From positions 1-64,000 of the forward strand of contig CAJQUW010005307.1 in NCBI GenBank assembly GCA_907163375.1: a stretch of DNA of 64,000 bases, given 5' to 3'. Below the pieces are notes generated by a model. That model did no database searches. It saw only the letters and a program-made list of their open reading frames with translations, and had not been told where the DNA came from. The translations under genes were made by a program, and so were the position numbers. Shown here in pieces: positions 36,404 to 48,200 of this stretch. The stretch's first letter is position 1; each line of letters starts with the position of its first letter. This DNA is from Prostheceraeus crozeri. Its lineage: Eukaryota > Platyhelminthes > Polycladida > Euryleptidae.

Positions 36404-38206
36404 ATCGGTCCTTCCGAGGGCCCGGTCACCAATTCGTTGGAGGCCACCCTATTAACGAAGAAAAGTTACAGACTGTGCCACACACAAACACTAGATTCAA
36501 GGATCTCTATCTTTCTTAGAAAATGAAGAAGCTCTTATTAAATTCATCTAATGAGAACGCAACTTCATGACAAGTGTTAAACTTGTCCAACACACATCCT
36601 CAAAGGTCTAACTGCGATGAAATCATCATGTTTAAAGTTTTAAAGCCCGTATGATAAGTAGCAAGGATCTTTTACATGGTGTGAAATATAAACGTGTGTA
36701 GAGAGAGGTTTTGACCTGAGGTCATGAATTCATTTCTTCACTACCCCTCAAATGGAAATAGTAAGGGTGGTGGAAGAATCATCAGAGTAACATGTTATAT
36801 AGTAATGCAGGCAATGACAGTCACGGTTGGACTTAGAGATTTAGCGTTTTATATAACATACATCAATGATAACTGTTGTTGTAGAGTGTATACATGCATT
36901 TACTAGCTTAGCCATTGGTGAATGACATAGCTAAATTGCTAAAGTCCATCATCTAAGGGATAGGGTTACCTACCGTTGGGTTTAGGGACTTAGGGATTTG
37001 GATAACACAAATGAACGATCTCTTTTAGTGTAAAATACGTGATGCATATGTTCGCTTTATAAAATGACTTTGAAGGCAAGACTTAATTTTCATAATGAAA
37101 AGACAGATTTCATATCATTGATGAGAGATATTTACATGCTCATTATGTTATACACTTTACATTTGATGTGGTGAGCTGAAAGGTGATTGATACATATTCA
37201 ATAGAAGAGTTGTATGTATCTTAGTGATTGGAATAATAAGTGTGTAAAGAGTTGATGAGGAAAATATATAATAGTCAACGCAGGAAAGTTTCTTGTTATC
37301 GAAGCTAGGAATATATGAACATCATTCATCAGTCAGTGTTGTATTTTAGAAGTCGTATGCTGACAGAGACATAAGTTTACTAAATTATACAGCAAAACTC
37401 CTAAATCCATAGGATAGGTGTCCCTGTGTTGAGATTTAAGGATTTAGCGTTTTAAAAGTGTAAGTTACATAGATAAATCACTAAGACCATAGCATAGTGA
37501 AGCCTATGACAGGACTTGGCGTTTTATATGATCCATGTTAGTAATATCTGTTTGTGTAGAATGTGACTCAATGCGTATAGTCAGATAATGTATCATCAAT
37601 GTCATTCACTTGGTTAGATGAAGAAGGTGTGAGATAGAAGTGAAAGCGAACTCACAAAGTTTAGAACACATAGTAGTAACATTGCAGGAATAAGTAAAGT
37701 GAAAAGTTATGTCGCATAGAATGAGTGATACAAGACTAGCTCACATTGAACTGAATTGTTAGTGTAACAACCATTTTACTGTTTGTAAAGTTAGGAATAA
37801 TATCAGAATCATTTCAGTGTTTGGAAGATAGGTAAAGTATAAAATAGTGTCACAAGCATTTCACTGTTTGTAACGTTAGAAATAAAGTTGATGTTTGTAA
37901 AGTTTGAAATCATGTTAGAATTCTTTCAGTGTTTATAAAGCTAGAGATAATAGGTTTAACAAGCACGTGAGAGAGTTGACTGTACTGAGATCTAAGGATT
38001 AGGTCACATTAGAATTCAAGTGATTGAATGTCATCTTAATGAAGATGGAAATGTGTTTGTGGCTGCATGCGGTGCAAGTTTGGCTTCACTTCATTCCATT
38101 CATCATATATCCTTCCCCTCTGCATTCCATATCCGTAGATATGTGGCGGGCTTGAGACCGCTTTAGCTGCATTAGAAGGAAGTTCTTATAAGAACTCATG
38201 ATGCAT
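36404..38206. repeat. element centre: diverged copies of a short repeat, no gene seen
   Basis: A block like CTAAAGTCCATCATCTAAGG ... GGTTTAGGGACTTAGGG recurs at about 36820-36850, 36925-37015, 37395-37450 and 37475-37520. Related sequence is in the arm at 34690-34745. Nothing coding was recognised. Confidence 0.5.
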
Positions 38207-38658
38207 TCACGAGGAAATGTGGTGAAACAGTGTGCTGTATGTGTGCATGATGATTTTATGAACTAAAGAACGACCATCACTCACTCCATCACTGAAAGAA
38301 AACATGAACGAGTTGAGATGACAGCCATTCGTATGCATGTGTATAACTCTTACTTCATCATCCGATATAACAATGACATCCACACTTTCCATGTTATCAC
38401 TTTCCGAGTCCTCTCTTTCGAACGTCTCGCTCTCGCTGGTTACCATCTTGGCCTCGCTCTCCACCGTCTCGGCGTCACTTGCCACCGTCTCGGCCTCTTG
38501 TCGTACTCCTCGGCTCACATCTTCATGCAGGGTGAAGTAAGAATAGTACTTCACAAATTCCACAGTGATATCCTCACCTTAGATATCACTGTGGAATTCC
38601 TCTCCGCGGTGTATGATGCGAAAAGGTATCACGCACGCTGTTGGCTTCTCAGACATGA
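38207..38658 (-). CDS. acidic protein with SUMO-interaction-like motif, in-frame stop
   Basis: A minus-strand TATA box (TATAAAG, 38694-38688) precedes an ATG at 38658 (MSEKPTACVIPFRIIHRGEEF). The frame meets TAA at about 38580, inside the loop of a perfect hairpin, then stays open in the same phase: YYSYFTLHEDVSRG, a Glu/Ser/Thr-rich acidic region with repeated SEAETV-like words, and VDVIVISDDE. The last is a textbook hydrophobic-acidic SUMO-interaction motif. It is followed at once by a GTAAGA donor-like site, so a further exon is likely. A chromatin or nuclear-body role is possible. Whether the stop is real is unresolved. Confidence 0.45.
38556..38598. repeat. perfect 17-bp hairpin inside the acidic gene
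   Basis: AATTCCACAGTGATATC, a 9-base loop (38573-38581), and its exact complement. On the coding strand the loop holds a TAA. Confidence 0.8.
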
Positions 38659-38846
38659 TTATGATAGTAAAATGCAAGAGACTCTGCTTTATATGAGAAT
38701 GATGCAGCCTTTCAAATGTCTGGTTCGCGCTATCATATTGCTCTAAACTTTTGGTTGGACGAAGAAAAGGGAAGACATATTTTCATTGACTGCCATCCTC
38801 AACCACTCAACAAACTTAGATGCATTTATCGCGTGAATCTCCCGTT

Positions 38847-41800
38847 GCGATAGCAATGAGCTGTGTGGGAATCAGCTAGGTGGGAGGTAACGATACGTTC
38901 CTGCATCCTTGCTCGTGGGAAAGATGCGATAGATCTCTGTTTAATGTGACAGACGGGTGCCAGAGAGAGTGCGTACATCTTTGTGTTCTACTCTATCTGC
39001 TGAGGGCCTAGCGCGACAGACGCTCGCCAACCGGCTGCGCTGTCATTCATCTTTGTGTTCTACTCTATCTGCTGAGGGGCAGTGCGACAAACAGGCGTCA
39101 TAGTGCACTTATGATTCTTTGTGGGCACAGGACGGGTTTTTTCACTGATAGGTTTTATGATAAACATTTTGAATGGCAGCGTGTTGACTATTGCAAGCAA
39201 TGTTAAATGTCAATCTGTGTGTCATTTTCACATCGTCTGCATTCGCACAGAAAATCACTTGATGCAGGTTTCAATGTTGATTCTATGATCAATGCACGAT
39301 TCGTTTAGAAATGAGACACGGTTTCATTTGTTATGTACATGAAAAGCAAACGTTGATTCTAACCTTTCATGCTCATGGACAGTCCTAATGTTCGCTGTTT
39401 CATACTCATGAAATAATTCCACTGACTTGATCATTCAATGACATGCATTGCTGTTTCCTACTGATGAATTTTCTACACAGACGTGTTCATTTTGTGAGTT
39501 CAATGGTCGAGTCGTTGAACTAAGACTTATGCGTTTCTACAGGTCTTTATATCAACTTTAAATGCGGCTGCAATCTATGAAAGTTTTGCCAACATAAAGT
39601 TGTTGTAATAAAGTTTCTTACACCACGGTTCATGTTTACGACTTTCATTTGAATGTCAGAAAGTTAGACTATATGTTCATCTGTCTATGATGAGTGTGGC
39701 GTTGTCACAGTTCTCCTTTATTTCCCGTAAACTAGTTGTGACACTTTTGTGTTTCACTTCATCTAGCAGGTTGATTTTTATCTCACACATGCTTTGAGTG
39801 TTTCCTATCTCATATGCATTCGACTAACAACGTTACAGGTTGTTATGTGTATACTTGTATGCTGTCGATGCAGAGTGCAAACACGCTGCCTGTCTTTATT
39901 TACAAAACACACGCATTCAATTTGATAAAGGCAAACAACACATTTAGTAAAGCTGGTACGCTAACGAGTGTGACTGCAGAAACATTTTATAAAACTTTTT
40001 TCAACGTTCGCTAAGTTTTACAACAACCTGTCAAAGACTTCTTACAAAACTTATTTCAACATTTGTGTTTAGACTTTTAAGAGAACATGTGCTTCACGTA
40101 TTCTACACGAATGGTTAACGCATGTGATATAAAACCCTAAATCCAACCGTAGAGGAGCCTAGCCTTGGATTATGGACTTTACGACCCACGCGATTCAATG
40201 TCATGGAACTAGCTCTCACACACTCAACGTTTGTGACAACATCTGGTTTTATAAAACATTCAACGCTTACTATAAGACCTTGTGTGAAACAATCTACACA
40301 GTGCAGTAAAACTTTCTAGCACTGTGGTGAACACTGTTTTCATATAACATTCTAAACTCTCAGTCTCACTGCAGTAGAAAACTGCTTTTAGTAAACCTGA
40401 TGAAGCTAATCTAACAGTCATGAAGTTTGAATTTTCTAATAAGGAAACATTTGCCAACTGTCTCCAATAAAACTTTCTAACACTGTGAAAGTAAGTTACA
40501 AGACAATCTACACTGTGCAGTAAAACCTTTTCGATAAAACTTTCTAGTGTTGTGGTGAGTTCGGTCAGTCATACAACGTCAATGATCAAACTTTATTTTC
40601 ACAAACATGCGTCGCGGTAAAAACTAGTTGACTACACTAACGCTTGCATTTCATGACATGTGTTTCATAAAACATCATGATCGAACTTTTCTAACTATAC
40701 ATCAACCTGTGTTGCAGTAAAACTTTTACAAACCATGATACACTTTCTGACGACACTCACGAATAAACGTCATGATCAAACTTTACTTTCTCAAACGTGC
40801 GTCGAGGTAAATTATTTGACTACACTAACACTTGCATTTCATGACATTTGTGTTTCATGCAACTTCAATGATCAAACTTTAGTTTCACAAACGTGCGTCG
40901 AGGTAAATTATTTGACTACACTAACACTTGCATTTCATGACATTTGTGTTTCATAAAACATCATGATCAAACTTGTCTAACTATACATCAACCTGTGTTA
41001 CAGTAAAAATATTTGACTATACTGAACTTTGCTTTTGCAAACCATGATGCACTTTCTGACGACACTCACGAATAAACGCCATGATCAAACTTTCTAACTA
41101 TACATCAACCTGTGTTGCAGTAAAACCTTTGTACAACATGATAAAGTTTCTGACTAGACTTATGAATAAACGTCATGATCAAACTTTCTAACTATACATC
41201 AACCTGTGCTGCAGTAAAACTTTTACAAACCATGATACAGTTTCTGACTAGACTTACGAATAAACCTTCGATGATTAAACTTTATTTTCACAAACGTGCG
41301 TCGCGGTAAACTATTTGACTAAACTTTGCCTTTGCAAACCATGATACACTTTCTGACGACACTGACAAGAGCTTGTTCACTAGCGAAGAGAGAAATCTGT
41401 GATGTGTTGCGTGTGACACATGAATGTCCTCCCGTTTCATCCCTTCATCATTTCGTCTCCGTGATGGAGACAAGAAGAACTGATGGTTCATTCTCCCATG
41501 GTTGGCCAACTGTCGGGAGACAAGTGCAATGGAGATTTTATGAGGTAACCTGTGGCAGATAGCTAAATGTCGCCCTGGCGGTCAGAGTACAACGTTGAGA
41601 CGAAAGGCAACCACTTGGAAACATGACGCAGAGAGGTTTCACAAGGATTACCATTGCCCACGTCCCGTGCAGTACTCATCGCTACGGACTTCACCGCTGT
41701 CTCGAAAGAACGCCCACACACAGGAAGTATCACACCAAAAATCTCCGTGACTTGCACCGTCCATGACTTGATCGCCAGACATGGAAAGCGGTGGAGTTAT

Positions 41801-43913
41801 TTACAGGAGGTTGGTAAGTCGTTGCTTTGATCAGCTTGATAGCAAGCCGTAGAGAGCTTGATTCACCAGCGTTTTGCAATGGAGATGTTTAGAGGCCACC
41901 CATGACAAGATAGCTAAGACTCAACCGATTGGCGTTCAAAGTGCTACGTTGAGAACTGTGTCAAATGCCCAACATGAGACATGAGTTGCCCCAGCGGTTT
42001 CGGTCTAAACTATGACACACTCCCTTGCCACACTTATCACTACGGCATCATCCGCCGTCCCGAAGGAACACCCTGTCAGTGGAATATTACAGCAAAACTC
42101 TCCGTGTCTTGCTCGCTTTCAGTGAAAAGCTGCTTGTAACATGAGAAGACTGGCTCAGACATCACTAAAAGTCCTTTCATTGACTTCAGCAGGGTCGAAA
42201 ACCCCAGAAAACCTCCAAAACTAGTGAATTTAAATTTGTCAATTTTTTAGCACTACTTATGAAATTTTATAAGTAGTCTATCACTTAGGGCAGGTCAATA
42301 GCAACCGAACCTTTTTTGAATCAAGTCAAAGGGACTTGTAGAAGCAAAGTTACAAGCCTTTAAAGTTTTGGAGTCTTTTATGGCCTGGAGACGAAGGCCA
42401 TCTCCTGACGAACCTCTAAGTCTGACGCCTTAGCTGACTTCAGCGATGAAATTTTCTAAGTCGGTTTCTTACAGAAACCCGGTTTTTCAGATTTCCAATG
42501 CTATCATCAGAGCTCCGGAGTTCACCTATCTCAACCCAGTCGGGAGGAGAACTGATTTCCACAAGCAGAGTTTCCACTTATATAGTTTGTGGCGATCAGC
42601 TGATGACGTAATACCCATCATTCAAACACTAAAAACCCGTCTATCTCCGGTTCTAGTGCTCCGATGGAGCTGGAAATTCCCCATTTCCACGTAGAATTTT
42701 ACGCTGAATCCGAATCTGCTCTCCATTTTCCCATCCGATGCTTCGTTTTGGCTCTACAGCCCACAGCCATCGCAAAAATTCTAACTCGTTTTTCGGAAAA
42801 ATGATGAAAAATTTTTTCTCTCCGATGGCTTTCAAATTTACCATGCCGATGCAGAATTTGACGCTGATTCCAAATCTGGTCTCTGTTTTTCCGTCCGAGG
42901 CTTGCTTCACCCGCTAGAGCGATTTTCATAAACATTCTAACTCTGTCGTTTTTTCGTCAATGTCCAACATTTTCAATGACGTCTCACCTCTAAACGAAGC
43001 AGGTAAGAACAAGCCATGTTTTCCGCTGAATTTGTCTCACTCCCAGCTTTCAAACGGGCTATTGCACGACTTTCTACGATCTCTACAACCAAAGTTGGAA
43101 GATCGCTGCCGAGGGGGGGAGTCAGAACTTTTTCTCTCCGAATGAGTTGGGAAGAAGTTCCTAGACCCAACATTGACCAAAACGTCGGAATTTCCACTCC
43201 GTTTTCCCATCCAAGACCTCCTTCTGCCCGAAAAATGGACTTTCTCATCCCAAAACATCCAAAACCTGACTTTTTCAACTCTGACGTTTTCCTGCCATTT
43301 TCCTGTGGAAATGTGCTCCAGTTTGGAAAAGTGGTCCAAACTGAGCTTTCCACTGCATTTTTCTCACTTTTAGCTTTCAAATGAGCTATTGCACGACTTT
43401 CTACGATTTCTCACACCAAAGTTGGAAGATCGTTGCCGAGGGGGGGGGAGAGTCAGAACTTTTTCTCTCCGATGTCGCTGGAAACATCCTTCCTAACCCA
43501 AAATTTCACGTAGAGTCCGAATCTGGCCTCCGTTTTCACTTCCGAGGTCTCCTTCTGCCCGAAACATGGACTTCCTCATCCCAAAACATCCAAAACCCGA
43601 CTTTTCCAAGTCTGACGTTTTCCTGCCATTTTCCTCCCAAAACCCAGGAAAAGTGAGCCAAACTGAGCTTTCCACTGCATTTTTCTCACTTTTAGCTTTC
43701 AAATGAGCTATTGCACGACTTTCTACGATTTCTAACACCAAAGTTGGAAGTTTGGCAGGAGGGGGGGGGGACCCGTTTCCTCCTCTCCGACCCATCCCTC
43801 CATCACATCCTTGACACTCTCCCTCACCTGCCGTCCAGAGGGGGGGGGCTGAGTCAGCATGATGACTCATCACTGCGCCGCACCGCACTTGAATTTGGGA
43901 TGGGGTTACTACT
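38847..43913. repeat. right inverted arm (5.1 kb)
   Basis: Inverted copy of 31053-35953. It is about 166 bp longer because of an extra ~75 bp near 39005-39080 (a duplicated TTTGTGTTCTACTCTATCTG segment) and an extra ~95-bp unit near 40850-40945 in the ~100-bp array. Otherwise only scattered differences are seen. Confidence 0.9.
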
Positions 43914-45275
43914 AAAATCCAAGAGAGAAACAATCATGACTGCTTTGATGAAAACGAAATGAAAATTCTCGAGCTCTTAGAACAGAAGCACAATGCTTTT
44001 GTGGCGTAGCAGCAAAATACAAGAACTCGCAGCCACCAGTCCAAGGTGATTGAGATCCAGAAAGAAGTGCAAGCTTGCATCCGAGACATGAAAGATAACT
44101 GGTGGTGAATAATAGCTGCTGAGCTCCAAAAACTGGCAGACTCGAATCATAGAAGAGCATTATTTGCGGCTACTAAAATGGCCTATGAACCCTCAACCCC
44201 GCGGAGCAGCGCCACTGAAATCTGCTGACGGTGTGCTCCTGATAGGCAACCAAGTGATTCAAGAAAGATGACAGGAGTACTTTCACAAACTATTTAACCG
44301 CCATAATGTTTCCGACTCTGATATCTTGGATGAAATTGAAGAGAATGCAGTGTGATTGGACCTCGCTCTGCCATCCACACTTGATGAAGTGACCCAGGCA
44401 CGCCACTGAGTAATCTCAAGAACAACAAAGCTGTTGGTCCGGATGACTTTCCAGGAGATCTCATGAAGTACGGCGGGATGGCTCTCAGAGATAGTCTGCA
44501 CAAATTGCTTGTATGTATGTGGATACAGGAACACGCGGCCGGTGACATGAAGAACCGCAGGATTTTCTCCATCTACAAGAGAAAGGACAAGAGCAGAGTG
44601 CGGAAACTGTTGATGCATCCCTCTACTCTCGACCGCCGGTAAAGTTCTTGTCGCGTCTGTCTCAGGCGCCTAGCAGTTGTGGCTGAGGAAATCCTGCCTA
44701 CCTTCGCGTAGCACTGCTGATATCATCTCCATCTCTAGGCAGTTTCAAGAAAAGTCCAGAGAACAGCGTAAACCTGTGTGCATGGCCTCTGTGAAGGGTA
44801 TGCGGCTCAATGTAGTCGATCAATTCAAGTACATGGGCAGTCAAGTAACCGCAATGATTGACGAAGACATCACCCAACGCTTTAGCATGGCAGCCACAGC
44901 TGTCGGAAAGCTGAAAAACGTGTGTCCACCAACCATGACCTGACCTCTTCAATGCAAGTTCTGGTGTACAAAGCCATCATAATTCTGACATTGCTGTACA
45001 GTAGTGAAGCGGGGACGGTCTATCGGCCGCATGCAAAACTACTCGTACTTGAACGACAACAGCAACGGTGTTTGCGAGTGATTCTTTGTGTCAGGTGGCA
45101 GAGTCGGAGAATCAACAGCAGCATGTTTCAAGAATGCAACACCAGTAGTATTGAGACCGATATTGTGAAGCAACGGCTGAGATGGACAGGCCACGTGCCC
45201 AGAATGGCAGAATTCAGAAGAAGAAGGCTGGTACGCGTCCGCATCGGCCTTCTATCACACTTGAGGACTCACTGA
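43914..45275 (+). pseudogene. LINE (RTE-like), right part: linker, RT start and C-terminal region
   Basis: Resumes the LINE broken at 2163. 43940-44330 encodes KILELLEQKHNAF, AELQKLADSNHRRALFAATKMAYEP and a segment before the reverse transcriptase. 44400-44620 carries a degenerate NKAVGPDDFPGDL-type stretch. The core RT is missing. 44800-45260 gives the C-terminal part (FKYMGSQVTAMIDEDITQRF..., VLYSSEAGT-like, RQQQRCLRVIL, RLRWTGHVPRM). Many stops and frameshifts are present. Confidence 0.75.
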
Positions 45276-48200
45276 CATCCTGAATGTTAGATGACATTTT
45301 CATGTCTGCATTGGCTGGGGTTTTTACTGCCGAATGCCCTACCTGGCGCAAATGCTCCTCCTTTCTCATCCTGGACTTGAGACCAGTCATCGGCGGAGAA
45401 TTGTTTGTTTTAAATCAGAGTTTTCCTTCTAGATGACTGCCAAACTACCTAGCTCCATTTGCTCTGACAAGGGTCATTTTAGACTGGTGGCCTTAAATCA
45501 CCATTGAATCGCTGCTGTTGGCGGCGTTATCCGGGGAAGGGGTCACCTAGAGGCAACTGTCGGCTAAAGGCCCATACTTGTGTGACTTTTCATGGCTTGT
45601 CGACTCCACTCTTCAATTCAGCTACGCATAACCACGGCCTTTCTCATCCCGATATAATGGATATATCGTTTAACACCTGGCGAATTTTTTGAATATCTTT
45701 TAAACAAAACAAGCTATGGCCACCAGATTTCTATCAGCTTGCTTTCTACGCATTATCGAACTTTCGGTTGAAGGAAGATAAATTTTGTGCTATACTTTTG
45801 GCGTAAGATATATTTTAAAATTTAAATGTTTTCAATATTTTGGCTGATTTTGGATTGTATTCACCTCTAATGTACGTATGTTGCGTCCTCAATTCTTGAT
45901 GAAATAAGCTGAGATTACATGCAGGATTCTTCCTATCAATATAAAGATATTCACAAATGCAAAGATTTTGAATTTGAAGTTATCCGCTAATTGTATGCAT
46001 ATTTGAAATTTGAAATTCAAATTTCAAATATGATTTTTTATCATCTTTGTACTTTTTAGGTCTGCATCTAATCAGCAATTATTGAAATTTTTCAGAATAA
46101 TATTGCTTTCAGTGTCAGTGTCTCGATAAAAGTTCACCGAATTGGGTTTCTTCAACTGCAGAGACTAAATACTAAAATGTGCGATTTTAGTGCTATTTGA
46201 GTTGAACAAAAAGTTGGAATTATTTAACCTTTGACCTCATTTAATACATTGATGTAATTTTTTATCGATTAAGCACCATTACCAGAACCTTCGATTAATA
46301 CATGGTTTATTAGTTTTTGTTGTCATTTTCCATTTTTTTCATTGGTGATCTAATGGAAATTTGTTAAAAATTGGCGCTTTTTGACCTTTAACCTTCACCT
46401 TAGCCCAGGGATGACCTTAAAAATAACAATAATGCTGTTATTCTGAATACCCTTTCAATGCCTTTCCGATTGATGTGTGGTTTGGCAAAATTGGAATAAT
46501 CGTTCCGCAGATCAGCAGGGACGTGGGGCGCGCTCGGTAAAACACCGCAGTGGGGCGACGGTTAAGTATCCAATAACAACATAATGCGTATTGCTTTATG
46601 GAAAGGCACTTGAGCACTGGCTATCTCCAGCAATTATCTTAGAGCATTGACAGGAAGAGAAGTTTGAGGGATGATGTAAATAATATTTTTCATCGTATCA
46701 GGTACTTATATGTTACTAAATAGCTGTGTGACATTAAAACTAGATAAAAATGCTCTCATTAGAAATTTCATCAATGATCGTAGTGATTTCCTAAGCAGCA
46801 AAACTTTCACTGAGATTGAAGATGGCACATTCGGCTAGAGTAAACGGATGGACTGTCATCCAATATTTAGGAGTTGCTATTGGCCCTTCTTCAATTGTAG
46901 CACCTTTCAAGTGAGTTGGTCATCTTTGAGCTTGAAGATGCTGTTGTGATTTGGCTGCTGGTTGCCAGTGTCCACTTTAGTTTGCGTTACGTCTATGTTA
47001 CTCATTATTCATGGGCCGATGAATTTTTCACTGTATGATGTGTTTTCAATGTGAAGAAAAAGGTTCCTCAAATCCGTCACTTCCATTTCAAAACATCTTC
47101 ATCAGGGTTCCCACTTGGTTCGTATTTACAGACTAGACTGTAAAGCCTATCAATGCTCTGTGTTTTTCACTGATGTCTGTATTTTTTAATCAATATTTAT
47201 TTTCAGTTAGTAAGAAAATGTAGAATGCATGGCATGAGTCTGTTAGTGGAAATTTTCTATGTTATAGAGCCAAATTATTCTTAGTGTTTCTCTGATGCCC
47301 AAATCGCTTCGTACATGTATCACGATAATAAACCGTGTTTTCTCTAAAAGTCAAATGCTACGTTAGATTAATGATATTTCTCTCTAGAACATTACAGCTT
47401 AACGACTAGATGACCATCGATTGTGGCAAATAATATCGTTGTACAGTTTACTCCCGTTAAGCGATGTGAAATCAGGAATTAGCTGGTTATGCGGGACAAA
47501 ATATCGCAAGGAATTAATGCGAGTCCGTTCTGTAATACATAAATGGTTTTGACATTTGTTCCAGTTCCTAGTGAAAGATTGTCGATATTCACAATTTGTT
47601 TCTTTCACATTCATGTCTTATAGCAATGTGGTAAGAATCATTCTGAACTTCACGTCACCGATGAGTTTCGATACTAGAGCAAGATAGGTTATACACCGCC
47701 CTCATGCCTTAAGAAATGCGCACATTATAGCTCGTCCTGTATTGAATGTGAAGGGGGAATATGTTCCTCAAATAAACATTAGTCTTCTCTCCAATCAAAC
47801 AGCAAGCACAACGTGCTCATAATGATGTTTTTATAATTTTTTGAACTTAATCTAGACCTCATGGAAGTTAATGAACTTTATGCGTTATCAATATGAATGG
47901 AGTGGCTGAGGACAGATATAGGCCTATGTAAAGTCATGTATTCACAGATGTGATTGTACATATATATATATAATGTGAAGATCACGTATTTATGTCGAGG
48001 GAACTTCGAGAAAATACTCGTAGTTATTCAGGGTTAAATTATCTCAGACCCCATTACCACCCCGCTTATAAGGTAGGCCTACACTGCTAGTTTTTTCCAA
48101 AAGTTCAATCTATTGATTCCAGCACTAAATTCATGGCATCATCGCGACAGGCCTACCTGTGTGATGCGATGCAGCTCAACATAGCCGAAGCTATCGATGA

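Larger units (their letters stand above)
31053..43913. mobile_element. non-autonomous Polinton-like element, 12,861 bp, with ~5-kb inverted arms
   Basis: Ends AGTAGTAACCCC and GGGGTTACTACT share the terminal word of the complete Polinton. Flanking 6-mers are AGAATC and AAAATC. The left arm (31053-35953) and right arm (38847-43913) are inverted copies that look nearly identical. The centre (35954-38846) is unique. No polymerase, integrase or capsid gene is present, so mobilisation would need proteins from an autonomous relative such as the neighbour. The C-run repeat units and a ~340-bp internal block are related to the complete element. Confidence 0.9.

Noticed and set aside
31078..43933. Mirrored ORF pairs in the arms of the second element
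   Set aside because: They only reflect the long inverted repeat; no domain, and the encoded words come from the C-run units.
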